A stretch of DNA of 64,000 nucleotides, from assembly GCA_947685225.1 (NCBI GenBank), contig CANTUV010000015.1, positions 7,502,001 to 7,566,000 on the forward strand, read 5' to 3'. Positions within the stretch are counted from its first letter, which is position 1, and each line of letters starts with the position of its first letter. A model generated the notes under the pieces. That model was not told where the DNA came from. It was given only the letters and a program-made list of their open reading frames with translations, and did no database searches. The position numbers and the translations under genes are program-made. Of this stretch, positions 47,452 to 59,021 are shown piece by piece. This DNA comes from Garcia nutans. Its lineage: Eukaryota; Streptophyta; Magnoliopsida; Malpighiales; Euphorbiaceae.

Positions 47452-50400
47452 TCAAGTCCGAAACAATTGAGGATACTGATCTCGCATTGCTTGCTCACTC
47501 TCCCAAGTTGACTCTTCTCTACCGTGATTCTTCCAAAGAATCTTCACAATTGGCACTTTCTTATGTCTCAACTCTTTCATCCCATATGCCAAAATAGCAA
47601 CTGGTTCTTCTTCAAATGTCAGATCCGGACTCACCTCAATAGATTCAACTGATAACACATGAGATGGGTCCGATCTGTATCTCCTCAACATAGAAACATG
47701 GAAGACATTATGAATCCTATCCAAATCAGGTGGCAAAGCAAGCCGGTAAGCAACTGGTCCAATTCTTTCTAAAACCTCATACGGTCCAATGAAACGCGGA
47801 CTCAACTTCCCTCTTCGACCAAATCTCAATATCTTTTTCCAAGGAGAAACTTTCAAAAATACTTTATCTCCCACATTATACTCAATGTCTCTCCTTTTCA
47901 AATCTGAATAAGACTTCTGTCGGTCTGAAGCTGCTTTCAACCGATTTCGAATCAACTTCACTTTATCTTCTGTTTCTTTAATCAAATAAGGACCAATTAA
48001 CTTACCTTCTCCAACTTCATTCCAACATAGAGGCGTCCTACACCGTCTACCATACAATGCCTCAAATGGTGCCATTCCAATGCTGGACTGATGACTGTTA
48101 TTGTAAGCAAATTCCACAAGTGGCAAAAATCTGTCCCAACTTCCAGAGAAATCAATGACACAGCTTCTTAACATATCTTCGATAATCTGTATCACTCTCT
48201 CTGACTGCCCATCTGTCTGCGGATGAAAAGCAGTACTAAAGTGTAATCAAGAACCCAGAGCACCATGCAAACTCTTCCAAAATCTTGAAGTAAATTGGGG
48301 ATCTCGATCAGACACTAAAGAAATTGGGACACCATGCAACTTCACAATCTCCTGGATATACAGCTCAGCCAACCTCTCAAGAGAATAATCAGTCCGAATC
48401 GGAAGAAAATGAGCTGTCTTTGTCAACCTATCAACAATTACCCAAATAGCATCATGCTTCCTCTGAGTTAATGGCAAACCAGTCACAAAATCCATTGTAA
48501 CTCTTTCCCATTTACATTCAGGCACTGATAACGGTTGAAGTAACCCTGTTGGAACTTGATGCTCAGCTTTAACCCTCTGACAAGTGAGACATTTGGACAC
48601 AAACTCCGCTATGTCTCTCTTCATACCTGACCACCAGTAATGCTGTCTCAAATCATGATACATCTTAGTACTGCCCGGATGCAAAGCAAAAACTGACTGG
48701 TGTGCTTCTTCCAAAATAATCCTTCTCAAATTAGCATCATCAGGTACACACAAACTGTTCTTAAACCAAAGACTCCCATCACTTTTTACCAGAAAATCTC
48801 GATTCTCTTTATTTTGGCAATCTGAAATAATCTTCTGAACTTTCTCATCAACCAACTGAGCCTCTCTAATCTGATCTAACAATACCGGCCTCAACTGTAA
48901 TTGTGCCAACAATGCACCATCATCACAAGATACAAAGTTAGCATGCAACGCTCTCAACTCAACAAGCAACGAGAGCGAATACACAGCCAAGCCTGCTAAA
49001 GACTTCCGACTCAAGGCATCAGCAACAACATTTGCCTTACCAGGATGATAATCAATCAAACAGTCATAGTCTTTAATTAACTCCAACCAACGTCTCTGTC
49101 GGAGGTTAAGCTCTCTCTGAACTCCCAAATATTTCAAACTTTTATGATCAGTATAGATAAAACACTTCTCCCCATACAAGTAGTGTCGCCAAATCTTCAA
49201 AGCAAACACTATGGCTGCTAACTCCAAATCATGGGTCGGATAATTAAGCTCATGCGGCTTCAACTGTCGAGAAGCATAAGCTATAACTTTGCCTTCTTGC
49301 ATCAAGACACAACCCAAACCACTATGTGAAGCATCACTGTAGATTACATATGGTTTATCTTCCACAGGCAAAGTAAGAACAGGTGCTTGAGTCAACATCT
49401 CTCTCAACTGTTCAAAGCTAGCCTGACATTGATCTGTCCACACAAATCTAACTCCCTTTCGAAGTAATCTGGTAAGTGGAGTAGCTATCAAAGAAAATCC
49501 TTTCACAAAGCGTCGATAATAGCCTGCCAATCCCAGAAAACTTCTAACTTCAGTTACAGACTTTGGTGGACTCCAATTCATAACAGCTTCAACTTTACTC
49601 GGATCAACTCTAATGCCATCTGCTGAAACTATATGACCGAGAAAAGTCACTTGATCAAGCCAAAATTCACACTTCGACAGCTTAGCATACAAATGCTTCT
49701 CTCTCAAAATCTGTAGCACAATCCGCAGATGTTTGTCATGCTCCTCCTCATTGCGTGAATACACCAAAATATCATCGATGAAAACCACTACAAACTGATC
49801 CAGATAGGGCCTAAACACCCTATTCATCAAATCCATAAAAGCTGCGGGTGCATTCGTCAACCCAAAAGGCATAACTAGAAACTCATAATGCCCATACCTT
49901 GTACGAAAGGCTGTCTTAGGAACATCTTCAGCTCTGACCCTTAACTGATGGTACCCTGATCTCAAATCAATCTTAGAAAACACTGCTGCTCCCTTTAATT
50001 GATCAAAGAGATCATCAATTTTAGGCAAAGGATATTTATTATTGATAGTCACCTTGTTCAATTGCCTATAATCGATGCACAATCTCATAGTACCATCCTT
50101 CTTCTTCACAAACAACACAGGAGCTCCCCACGGTGAAACACTAGGGCAAACAAACCCTTTATCTAACAACTCCTACAACTGCACCTTTAACTCTCTCAAT
50201 TCAACAGGTGCCATTCTATAAGGAGTAATAGAGATAGGAATGGTACCAGATAACAATTCAATACCAAACTCCACCTCTCTCTCAGGAGGCAACCCTGGCA
50301 ACTCCTCTGGAAACACATCTGGAAAATCTGCAACTGTGGGTATACCGTCAAGTTGAGAACCCACTACTCTAGTATCCACAACATGAGCAAGATAAGCATC

Positions 50401-52107
50401 ACACCCCTTTTTAATCAACCTCCTAGCTGAAACAGCTGAAATAAACAAGGATGCAAGCTGTCTCCGCTCACCAGATACCATCACAATTCTACCATCATCG
50501 GTTCTCAAAGTAACACATTTCTGTTGACAGTCTACCATCGCTCCATGTTTAGACAACCAGTCCTTGCCTACAATCAAATCATACTCTTTAAATGGCATTT
50601 CAATCAAATCACCCAAGAACTCCTCACCCTGAACTACTACTGCACTATCTCGGTGCACCTTGCTAACAATCACACTATGCCCTAAAGGATTTGTCACCAA
50701 CACATCAAATCCTAGGGATTCAGCATGCAGTTCAGACACAGGCAATATAGATGCACTTATATATGAATGAGTATATCCTGGATCAATCAAAGCAAGTAAT
50801 GAAATACCAAATAAAGAGAAAGTACCAGCTATGACTGCTGAAGCATCAGGCTGCCTCTGCATCACATAAATCCTCTGAGAAGATCCAACCTCCTCTGGTC
50901 TATTCTCCCTGGATGTAGAACCTCCTCTAGGACTGAACCCAGATCTACCTCCTCTGCTGAAACTTCTGCCTCCTCTACCTCCCCTCACAACAGGTCGAGA
51001 AACTGCCGAATCTACTGACCTCTGCTCCTGCAACTCAGGACACTCTCTAACAAAATGATTCGGCGATCCGCATCTATAGCATCCAGCTGATCCTCTGATC
51101 CTCCAACAAACACCCCAATGGGTCTTACCACAATACTCACATACCGGAGGAGTAGATCTCTGAATCACAGGGGTCGGAGCACTCGCCACTGAAACTGTAG
51201 GTCTCGATCTCTGTCTCTGAAACTGAACTGACCAACCAGCTGGCCTCTGACTCCTACTAATCCTGGGAACAAAGCTTCCCCTGCCTCTCTTCACAGATGA
51301 AGACCCTGCCTTAAACTGGGGTCTCCTAACCCTGGTCTCTTCCTCTGTAGCAACTGCTGCAATACCCTGAGCTCTCTCCACACTTCTAGCTGCTGCAACA
51401 AGCTGGGAAAAATCATGATATCGAGAACCAGCCACATGACACATGAGAGAGGGCCTCAATTCCTCCTCAAATCTCCTGCATCTATCAATCTCATCAGATA
51501 TGATACCCCCAGCATAATGGCTCAACCGGATGAACTCAACTTCATACTCGGTTACTGTCCTGTAGTCTTGCTTCAAACTCAAAAACTCCATCTTTTTCAC
51601 ATCTTTATACTCCCTCGGAGTATACTACAATTCAAACTCCCAGAGAAAATCAGCATAGGTCAAGGTAGGGGGATCATCCATAGCATGGGGCACTGTCTTC
51701 CACCAGTCGTATTCATCCTTCTGCAACAATGATCTAGCATAGTCAAATCTTTCTTCTGGAGTGGCCTGTAACTGAACAAATATCCTCTGTACTTTATCTA
51801 GCCACTGTTCAGCTACAGCTGGATCAATAGTACCCAAGAAATCCTCTGCCCCAAACTTCCTTAATTTGTCATACTGTCTCACTAACACCAGAGGCTGGGG
51901 TGGTGGTGGTGGCTGCTGTACTGGGGCTTGCCTCATCAATTCCATCATATGCCTAAACCAAACTGGTGGAACCTCATCACCAGCTGGTCTCCCTGACACA
52001 GAAGCAGGTATCTCTCCAGCACTAACCACTCTAGCTCCCTCTCTAACCTCATCTGGAGCTACACTCTCCACACTACCCTCAACCGACTGACGTAAATGAG
52101 AATCCAT
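47452..52107 (-). pseudogene. gag-pol: gag-pol of H2, one frame with three stop codons
   Basis: Same length and domain order as H1, with ATG at 52105-52107. Stops: TAG at 51625-51627 in gag (Lys codon in H1), TAG at 50173-50175 just before LDKGF in RT (CAG in H1) and the shared TGA at 48247-48249 in integrase, where relatives would have Arg or Lys before LHFSTAFHPQTDGQ. Because H1 is open at the two H2-specific sites and the reverse also holds, those four stops arose after the copies separated, whereas the TGA came from their common source. Knuckle, protease, RT and chromodomain motifs are intact. Confidence 0.94.
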
Positions 52108-52258
52108 CACAACCTATATCTGCAAATACAGCAGAATACACCTTATTAAAGATCAGAGACTGCCAATATCAAGTATATATCTTATTCAAAAACCAACTTT
52201 TAAAATCAAAATATCCTTTTTCCTTACAATATACCTAGGTTGAGAATCTTAAACCTAG

Positions 52259-52270
52259 GCTCTGATACCA
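52259..52270 (-). promoter_or_regulatory. Primer-binding site of H2
   Basis: TGGTATCAGAGC on the minus strand, inside the right LTR of H. Confidence 0.93.
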
Positions 52271-52277
52271 AAACAAT

Positions 52278-54750
52278 TGTAACACCCCTATACCCCGTAT
52301 ATGTACACAGCATGCTAATACGATCGTAATATACGTATACTGAATATAGAAATGCCACATTTTACAAATCACTCATGTTATCACTCTTATATAACGTAAA
52401 CAAATTTAAAAACTTTTGAAAGAGTTTATAAAACCCAATAAATAGAAAGTTCATTTAAAACGCAGCGGAAAATAGAACAAATGTTTACAAATACTTATAC
52501 ATTAAAATATCATAATATAGAAACATAAAATATATACATGACTGGCAGCTCTTCTCTGATCTTTAAGTCCAAAAGTCAACTCTTCAATGTCTAGACTCAC
52601 TCGGTCTCGAAGAACTCTCAGGTTCCACCCTGTTACCTGCGCGATGAACCACAATCGCGCTGATCTAACAGCTCAGTGGTGCAACTCATACAAACATTAT
52701 GCTTTAATGCGATGCACATGTCACCATTATACATTTCATAAACCATACATAATCATATCACATTTCGTAATTATGCATTGATTTCATTATTCCATTGTTT
52801 CTTCATTCATAATTCACATATTACAAATAAGACAAACACGGGCCCAAAACTCACTAATATGTGATTCAAAGTTCAGAGTTACTGCTTTGGTCCATATTGA
52901 CACCTTGTGTCTAGCCCCGTAGGCATTATATATATATATCCATGGATAATCAACTAGATTGAAGCTTACAACCCAATCATTTCACTCAATCTAGTTTCAA
53001 TAATATGTTTTTGAGGTTTACGACCCGGTCATTTCACCCCAAAAACATCACATTTCACATTTATCAACTGGATTCTGCTTACGGGCCATCCCATTTCGCC
53101 TGTCCAGTGATTCATAGGCATGCCGCCAAACCCAGAACTCTGAAAATTGAATATACATATTAGTCACACAATGATTTCATTTATTTCTTTATCAATATCT
53201 TTCTCAATTCATATCTCCTTTCATATTCCATAATCACATAGGCAACCATGCCTCAATTGTTCCATTTACATTGTCATAGCCAACCACAATGGCTTCATGT
53301 CACAACATATCTCAATTTACATTAATGTATTCATAATCAATTTCATTGAGTAAACATATTATATTTCATCATTAATAAGCATCAGCAAAATCATTAAATG
53401 TATGTTCAATCTCAACACTATATGAAAGTATGCAACAATGCAAGGTTTGTACTTACTTCAAAGCAACCTACACAACTCTAATCACTTACCTTTCAAGAAT
53501 CTATCACCACTTGAGTTAGGGTAAATCACCTTCTTCACAACCTATTCCAAAAGAATGAGGAAACTCTCATGAGATCATAAGGTTAAGAATCAACTAGGGC
53601 AAACTCTAAACTTGACACGCTCACACACACGGGCGTGTTCCTGACCGTGCCCTAACTCCACAACACAGAAACATTTACACGCTCAGAACCACGGGCGTGT
53701 CACTAGGCATGTAATACATTCTGTCTCTCAGAAATAACGACACGTCCAACATCATGAGCGTGCTCATGGCCGTGTAAATTCTCAAAACTCACAGTAGCTA
53801 TGACACGCTCAACAACACGGGCGTGTTAATGGCTGTGTCACACCTACTGCCACTCAAGACAATTGACACGCATAAGGACCTGGACGTGCTCCTGGGAGTG
53901 TCAGGCCAAAAACCCAGATTCCGGCCAAGACAACACCACAACGAACAAAACACTTCTATCCATCAACATCCACTACAACCCAACTTAACAAAACATACCC
54001 AAAAACCATCTCAAACTTACAACAACACCAAAACAAGCCAAAACACACATCAAACACAATCACAAACTTCATCAAAAACTCTAAACACAACCACAACTCA
54101 ATCTATACCAACCAACTTACTCTTTCCTTCAATCCGACCCAAAAATCCCAAAATCACTTAAATCCAACACTCTTAAACACAACACACTCAACCATAACAT
54201 ACCAACAATCCATCAATCACCAAACTCACAATACAAACTCAAAGAAAGCAAGGGAATCAAGAGGAAACTTACCAAATAAGAAGAAAACTCTTGGATTCCT
54301 ACTTGATCTCTTGAAAACTTCTTCAATCTTGAGCTTGGTAGAATCAAACCTCTCTTTCTTGCTCTCTCTCTTGTAACAGCCGGCCAACAAAAACAAAGGA
54401 AAGAAAGAAAATGAAAGGCACGAAGAAGGAGGAAGAAAGAAGAAAAGGAAAAGAAAGAAAGAGGCAAAAGTCAACCCTCTCTCTCCTCAAAACAATCTCC
54501 TCCACACAAATAATAATATAATATTCAAAATATCTCCATCCACTCATCTTATTCCACTAACTCAATTTCAAATTAATTTCCTTTATACCCTTCACCCTTA
54601 GAATTGTATATGTTGTGTATATCCCAATATAAATAACATATGCACTCAACTCTTACAACATATCTCTTTCCAATTAAACACAAATACACTTAATCCAAAT
54701 AAAACAACAATTATATACCAAACTTCTAGGGTATATTTTGGGATATTACA
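52278..54750 (-). repeat. Right LTR of H (5' LTR of H2)
   Basis: 2473 bp, complete, TGTAACACCCC to GGGATATTACA. Carries the hairpin trio (52953-53112), the tandem array (about 53613-53912) and donor-like sites (53451-53456, 54265-54272). F gag resumes at 54751. Confidence 0.95.
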
Positions 54751-55805
54751 CTAGTTGAAATTTTTCAAACTTCAAGGGTTCAAGTTCGAGTGGAGGTTCC
54801 TACAAAGGGGATTACAAGGGTTCTTTCCAAAAGAATTCTTCCTACAATACTAATTTCAAGAAGCCGAATGATGGGGATGCAAAAACAGCCAAGGAAACAC
54901 CTTCTAGACCTACTCCAAGTAGGGAAATTAAATGCTACAAGTGTTTGGGAAGTGGACACATTGCTTCTCAATGTCCGAATAAGAGGGTGATGATTGCTAC
55001 CCATGAAGGGGAAATTGAATCAGAATCTGAACATGAAGAAGAAGAGGAGGCCGAATGTGGTGATAGGGCCGAATATGATGAAGAGGCTTGGGAGAATCAA
55101 GTCTTGAATGCTGAACATGGAGAGATGCTTGTTACTAGAAGAGCCTTGAATATTCAAGTCAAGGAAGAAGGCTTGGATCAAAGGGAGAATCTTTTCCACT
55201 CTAGGTGTTTGGTGAATGGTAAGGTTTGTACACTTATCATTGATGGTGGAAGTTGTACCAATGCTGCTAGTACTACAATGGTGGATAAATTGGGGTTAGC
55301 TTGTTTTAAACATCCCAATCCTTACAAGTTGCAATGGTTCAATGACGCTGGGGAAGTAAAAGTGTTGAAGCAAGTCAAGGTACCATTCTCTATTGGGTGG
55401 TATAAAGATGAGGTTTTGTGTGATGTAGTGCCAATGCAAGCTGGACATTTGCTATTAGGAAGACCATGGCAGCATGATAGAAGGGTACAACATGATGGCT
55501 TTTCTAATAAGTATACCTTTACTTATGAAGGAAAGAAGGTTGTTCTAGCACCATTATCACCTCAAGAGGTGTATGAAGATCAAAAGAGGATGCTAGAGAG
55601 GGAGAAAGAAATTTTGGCCAACATGAACCAAGGGGGTTCAAATTTGGCCAATGATGTTTCTTCAACATCCAAGGGTAATTCTAAGGGTAGGGAGAGAGAA
55701 AATAATAAAGTGAGTGAGTGCAGAATGGGAAAAGAGGCCGAGAGTCAAAAGAAAGTAAGCAAACAAATAAATGGCCCATTGGTGAGAGAAAATAAGCAAG
55801 GATAA
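54751..55805 (+). pseudogene. Nucleocapsid and protease region of F
   Basis: The gag tail (GSSSSGGSYKGDYKG, FKKPNDGDAK) leads to the CCHC knuckle CYKCLGSGHIASQC (about 54932-54975), an acidic Glu run, and the protease with LIIDGGSCTNAASTTMVDKLGL (about 55235-55300; DGG in place of D-S/T-G) and LLLGRPWQ. A stop at 55803-55805 ends the frame; RT starts in the next piece. Such a fused knuckle-protease is usual for gypsy polyproteins of this type. It is a fragment of gag-pol and not an independent gene. Confidence 0.88.
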
Positions 55806-57106
55806 AAGGCAAAACATACTTTTTATGCAAGAGCAAGAGAGATAGATGTAGGGCAGCCTGTACTCATTATTATGTATAAAGAATCGTTACTTGCTGATAG
55901 TGAAGAATCTCTTGATTCTTTACCTTCTGGTTTTTTGTCTTTGTTGCAGGATTTTAAGGATGTGTTTCCTGAAGACCTTCCTAGTGGTTTGCCGCCATTA
56001 AGAGAGATTAAACATCAAATTGACTTCATACCCAGTTCTGCAATTCCAAACCGGCCAGCATATAGGAGCAATCCTATGGAGACATAAGAGATGAAAGACA
56101 AGTTGAAGAGCTTTTGGAGAAAGGATTGGTTCGCGAGAGCCTTAGTCCTTGTGTCGTTCCAGTCTTATTAGTACCCAAGAAAGATGGTTCTTGGAGGATG
56201 TGTGTTGATTGTAGGGCTGTGAACAAGATTACTATGAAGTATAGACTTCCCATTCCTAGACAAGAGAAGGTGAAAGCTATCCAAGAGTGGCCGAATCCTT
56301 CAAGTGTGACAGAAGTGAGGAGTTTTCACGGATTGGCAAGCTTCTATAGGAGATTTGTCCCTAATTTCTCTACATTGGCAGCCCCCTTGACTTGCATAAT
56401 CAAGAAAGAAGTGGGATTCGTTTGGGGCAAGGAGCAACAAGAAGCATTTGATGCTTTGAAAGAGAAGCTTTCTACTACACCTGTTTTAGCTTTACCTAAC
56501 TTTGATTCTACTTTTGAAATTGAATGTGATGCTTCTGGTGTAGGTATTGGAGCTGTTTTGATGCAAGAGAAGAAGCCCATTGCATACTTTAGTGAAAAGC
56601 TTAATGGAGCAAAGCTGAATTATTCAACTTATGACAAGGAGCTATATGCTTTGATGAGAGCATTGGAAGTATGGGAGCATAATTTGCTGCCCAAGGAATT
56701 CGTGATCCATTCAGACCATGAATCATTGAAGCATTTGAGAGGGCAAGGCAAGTTGAATAAAAGACATGCAAAATGGGTTGTGAAGATTGAGAAGTTTCCT
56801 TATGTGATCAAATACAAGCAAGGTAAAGACAATGTAGTGGCAGATGCACTTTCAAGGAGGTACGCTTTACTTAATGTTTTGAGTACTAAATTGCTTGGAT
56901 TTGAATGTATAAAGGACTTATATGTTGGTGATTCTGATTTTGGCAATGTTTATGATGCTTGTGAGCATGGTGCTTTTAATTCTTTCTATAGACATGATGG
57001 GTTTTTATTTAAGGGTTCGAAATTATGCATGCCTAGATGTTCTATGAGAGATTTGCTAGTATTAGAATCACATTGTGGGGGTTTAATGGGGGCATTTTGG
57101 AGTTGA
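55806..57106 (+). pseudogene. RT remnant and RNase H of F, RT core deleted
   Basis: LLQDFKDVFPEDLPSGLPPLREIKHQIDFIP (55872-56087), then after a break LVRESLSPCVVPVLLVPKKDGSWRMCVDCRAVNKITMKYRLPIPR, which joins directly to EKVKAIQEWPNPSSVTEVRSFHGLASFYRR. About 130-140 residues with the RT catalytic motif (the YFDDIL of D) are missing by an in-frame deletion near 56260. RNase H (IECDASGVGIGAVLMQEKKPIAYFSEKL, HSDHESLKHL) and DNVVADALSRR follow. A frameshift lies near 57090, before integrase. Confidence 0.9.
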
Positions 57107-58367
57107 TAAGACTTTAGACATGCTGAATGAACACTTTTATTGGCCGAATATGAAAAGGGATGTAATTCGAATTTGTAAGGCTTGTTTGGCTTGTAGGCAA
57201 GCTAAGTCTAAGTCTATGCCTCATGGTTTGTATATGCCATTACCCGTTCCTAGTTCTCCTTGGATGGACATTAGTATGGACTTTGTTTTAGGATTACCAA
57301 GGACTAAGTGGGGGAGAGATAGCATATTTGTGGTTGTTGATAGGTTTAGTAAGATGGCACACTTTATCCCATGTCATAAGAGTGATGATGCTAGTTTAGT
57401 GGCCAAACTCTTCTTTAGGGAGGTGGTTCGAATTCATGGGATACCAAAATCCATAGTTTCTGATAGAGACACCAAGTTTTTGTCTCACTTTTGGCGTGTG
57501 CTTTGGGGAAAGTTAGGTACCAAGTTGTTATTTTCCACTACTTGTCATCCTCAAACGGATGGACAAACAGAAGTAGTAAACAGAACTTTAGGTACCATGT
57601 TGAGAGCTTTAGTGGGTAAGAATTTGAGTTCTTGGGAAGATTGTTTGCCATTTATTGAGTTTGCTTATAATCGTGCTATTCATTCTTCTACAGGATATTC
57701 ACCTTTTGAGCTTGTTTATGGTTTTAACCCACTAACAGTTTTGGATCTTGTTTCTTTACCTTCTCATGAGCTTGTTAGTTTAGATGGTGAGAAGAAAGCT
57801 AAATTGGTGAAAGAGATGCATGAGAAAGTAAGGGCGAATATTGAGAAAAGGAACAAGAGATATGCTGATTCTGCGAATAGAGGGAGACGTGAGATGAAGT
57901 TTCAAGTAGGAGATTGGGTTTGGGTGCATTTTCGAAAAGAGAGGTTTCCTAACCAAAGGAAGAACAAGTTACAAGCTAGAGGAGATGGCCCATTCCAAGT
58001 GTTGGAGAAGATTAATGACAATGCCTACAAGATCGACTTACCAGGTACGTATAATGTTAGTGCTACTTTCAATATAAGTGATCTTTCTCCTTTTGATGAT
58101 GCAGATTTGAGGACAAATCTTTTTGAAGAGGGGGAGAATGATGCAAGAAAGGACCCTTTGAAGCTAGCAAGTGGACTAATCACTAGGAGCAAGGCAAAGA
58201 GATATCAAGCTAGCATGGCTTTGCATATTCAAGAAGAGATTTCCAAAGAGCTTCAAGAATTATCATTCAAGAAGATGGAGATGGAGCTACAAGGAAGGCC
58301 TAAATATATCATGGTTCTAGAAGCATGCAATGGAAGCCAAGAAGGAGCCTTTGAAGGCTATTTTTAA
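57107..58367 (+). CDS. Integrase of F, ending inside the 3' LTR
   Basis: 415 codons from 57120: zinc region end FYWPNMKRDVIRICKACLACRQAK; catalytic core WMDISMDFVLGLPRTKWGRDSIFVVVDRFSKMAHFIP, IVSDRDTKFLSHFW and HPQTDGQTEVVNRTLG (D-D-E residues present); C-terminal GDWVWVHFRKERFP and YNVSATFNISDLSPFDDADLRTN. The last 76 codons lie in the 3' LTR (from 58139). The HH half of the zinc finger is split off by the frameshift near 57090, so this is part of a dead polyprotein although the core reads intact. Confidence 0.88.
58125..58138 (+). promoter_or_regulatory. Polypurine tract of F
   Basis: GAAGAGGGGGAGAA ends exactly at the TGATGCAAG start of the 3' LTR. It is also coding (the EEGEN part of pol). 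Confidence 0.88.
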
Positions 58368-59016
58368 GCCTAGGCCGAAACTACCAAGGAAGAGTCAAAG
58401 CTTGGTCAATCTTATTTCCATGCACATGCATGCACATTCATGGATGCAAGTTGGCCGAATTCCAAGGGAGTTTGTTGCACCCCTTGGCCGAATCTTCATA
58501 GTTAGTTAGAGGGGATATTTTTGTTATTTTGTGGTCCCCATCCTTTTATTTTAATTAGTTAAGTTGTTTTGACTTTGTCAAATCCTATTCTTGTTGGGTT
58601 TTTGGAAGTTTTTTCCCATACAAGCCTAGGATCCTTCTAGAATGTTTTAGTCTTAATTTTCCATATGCAATTAGAAATTTTGTAACCCTTATTTAAGGGC
58701 ACTATTAGGCCGAATTGGAGACACCATTATTATTAAAAAAAATTTGAATTCTTCTACAAGTTCTTCTTGTGAATTTTCGTGTGAGAGAGATTAGAGTGGA
58801 TTCTTTAATTCTTTCTCTGCATCAAGAATTAGGTTTACTTATCAACGAGAGTTGTGGTGTTTTCCTTCTTCTTACCAACTAAATCCTTCAATCATAGTGA
58901 GTTCGAGTCTCTTTATAGGCATTGGGTTCCTTAGGAGGTGATTATCAAGTTTCAAGGAGTTCTCTACCATTGTTATACGTTGGGTTTGCTGCCATCGTTG
59001 CTAAGGGTCTGCGTCA
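58139..59016 (+). repeat. 3' LTR of F
   Basis: 878 bp, TGATGCAAG to GCGTCA. The first about 230 bp encode the pol C-terminus. TATA-like TTATTTAAGG near 58687. TSD tcaag follows at 59017-59021. Confidence 0.93.
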
Positions 59017-59021
59017 TCAAG

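Larger units (their letters stand above)
37989..54750 (-). mobile_element. Composite Tekay/Del-type Ty3/gypsy element H (three LTRs, two interiors)
   Basis: Left LTR 37989-40061 (first about 400 bp missing), interior H1 40062-44932, middle LTR 44933-47406, interior H2 47407-52277, right LTR 52278-54750. Both interiors are minus-strand with their own primer-binding site and polypurine tract. The middle LTR is at once the 5' LTR of H1 and the 3' LTR of H2. The chromodomain-like C-terminus and FIDDILVYS RT support Tekay/Del. The base right of the element begins ctagt; the left flank is deleted, so no TSD can be shown. Confidence 0.93.
35967..59016 (+). mobile_element. Chromovirus-like Ty3/gypsy element F, split by H
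   Basis: LTRs 35967-36773 and 58139-59016, TSD tcaag at 35962-35966 and 59017-59021, primer-binding site 36776-36787, polypurine tract 58125-58138. Coding is plus-strand: gag start 37794, then H, then nucleocapsid, protease, RT remnant, RNase H and integrase at 54751-58367. Pol runs into the 3' LTR, a layout known for CRM-type chromoviruses, but I see no decisive CRM motif. About 6.3 kb without H. LTRs differ at roughly 13 positions plus a 71-bp deletion in the 5' LTR. Confidence 0.92.
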
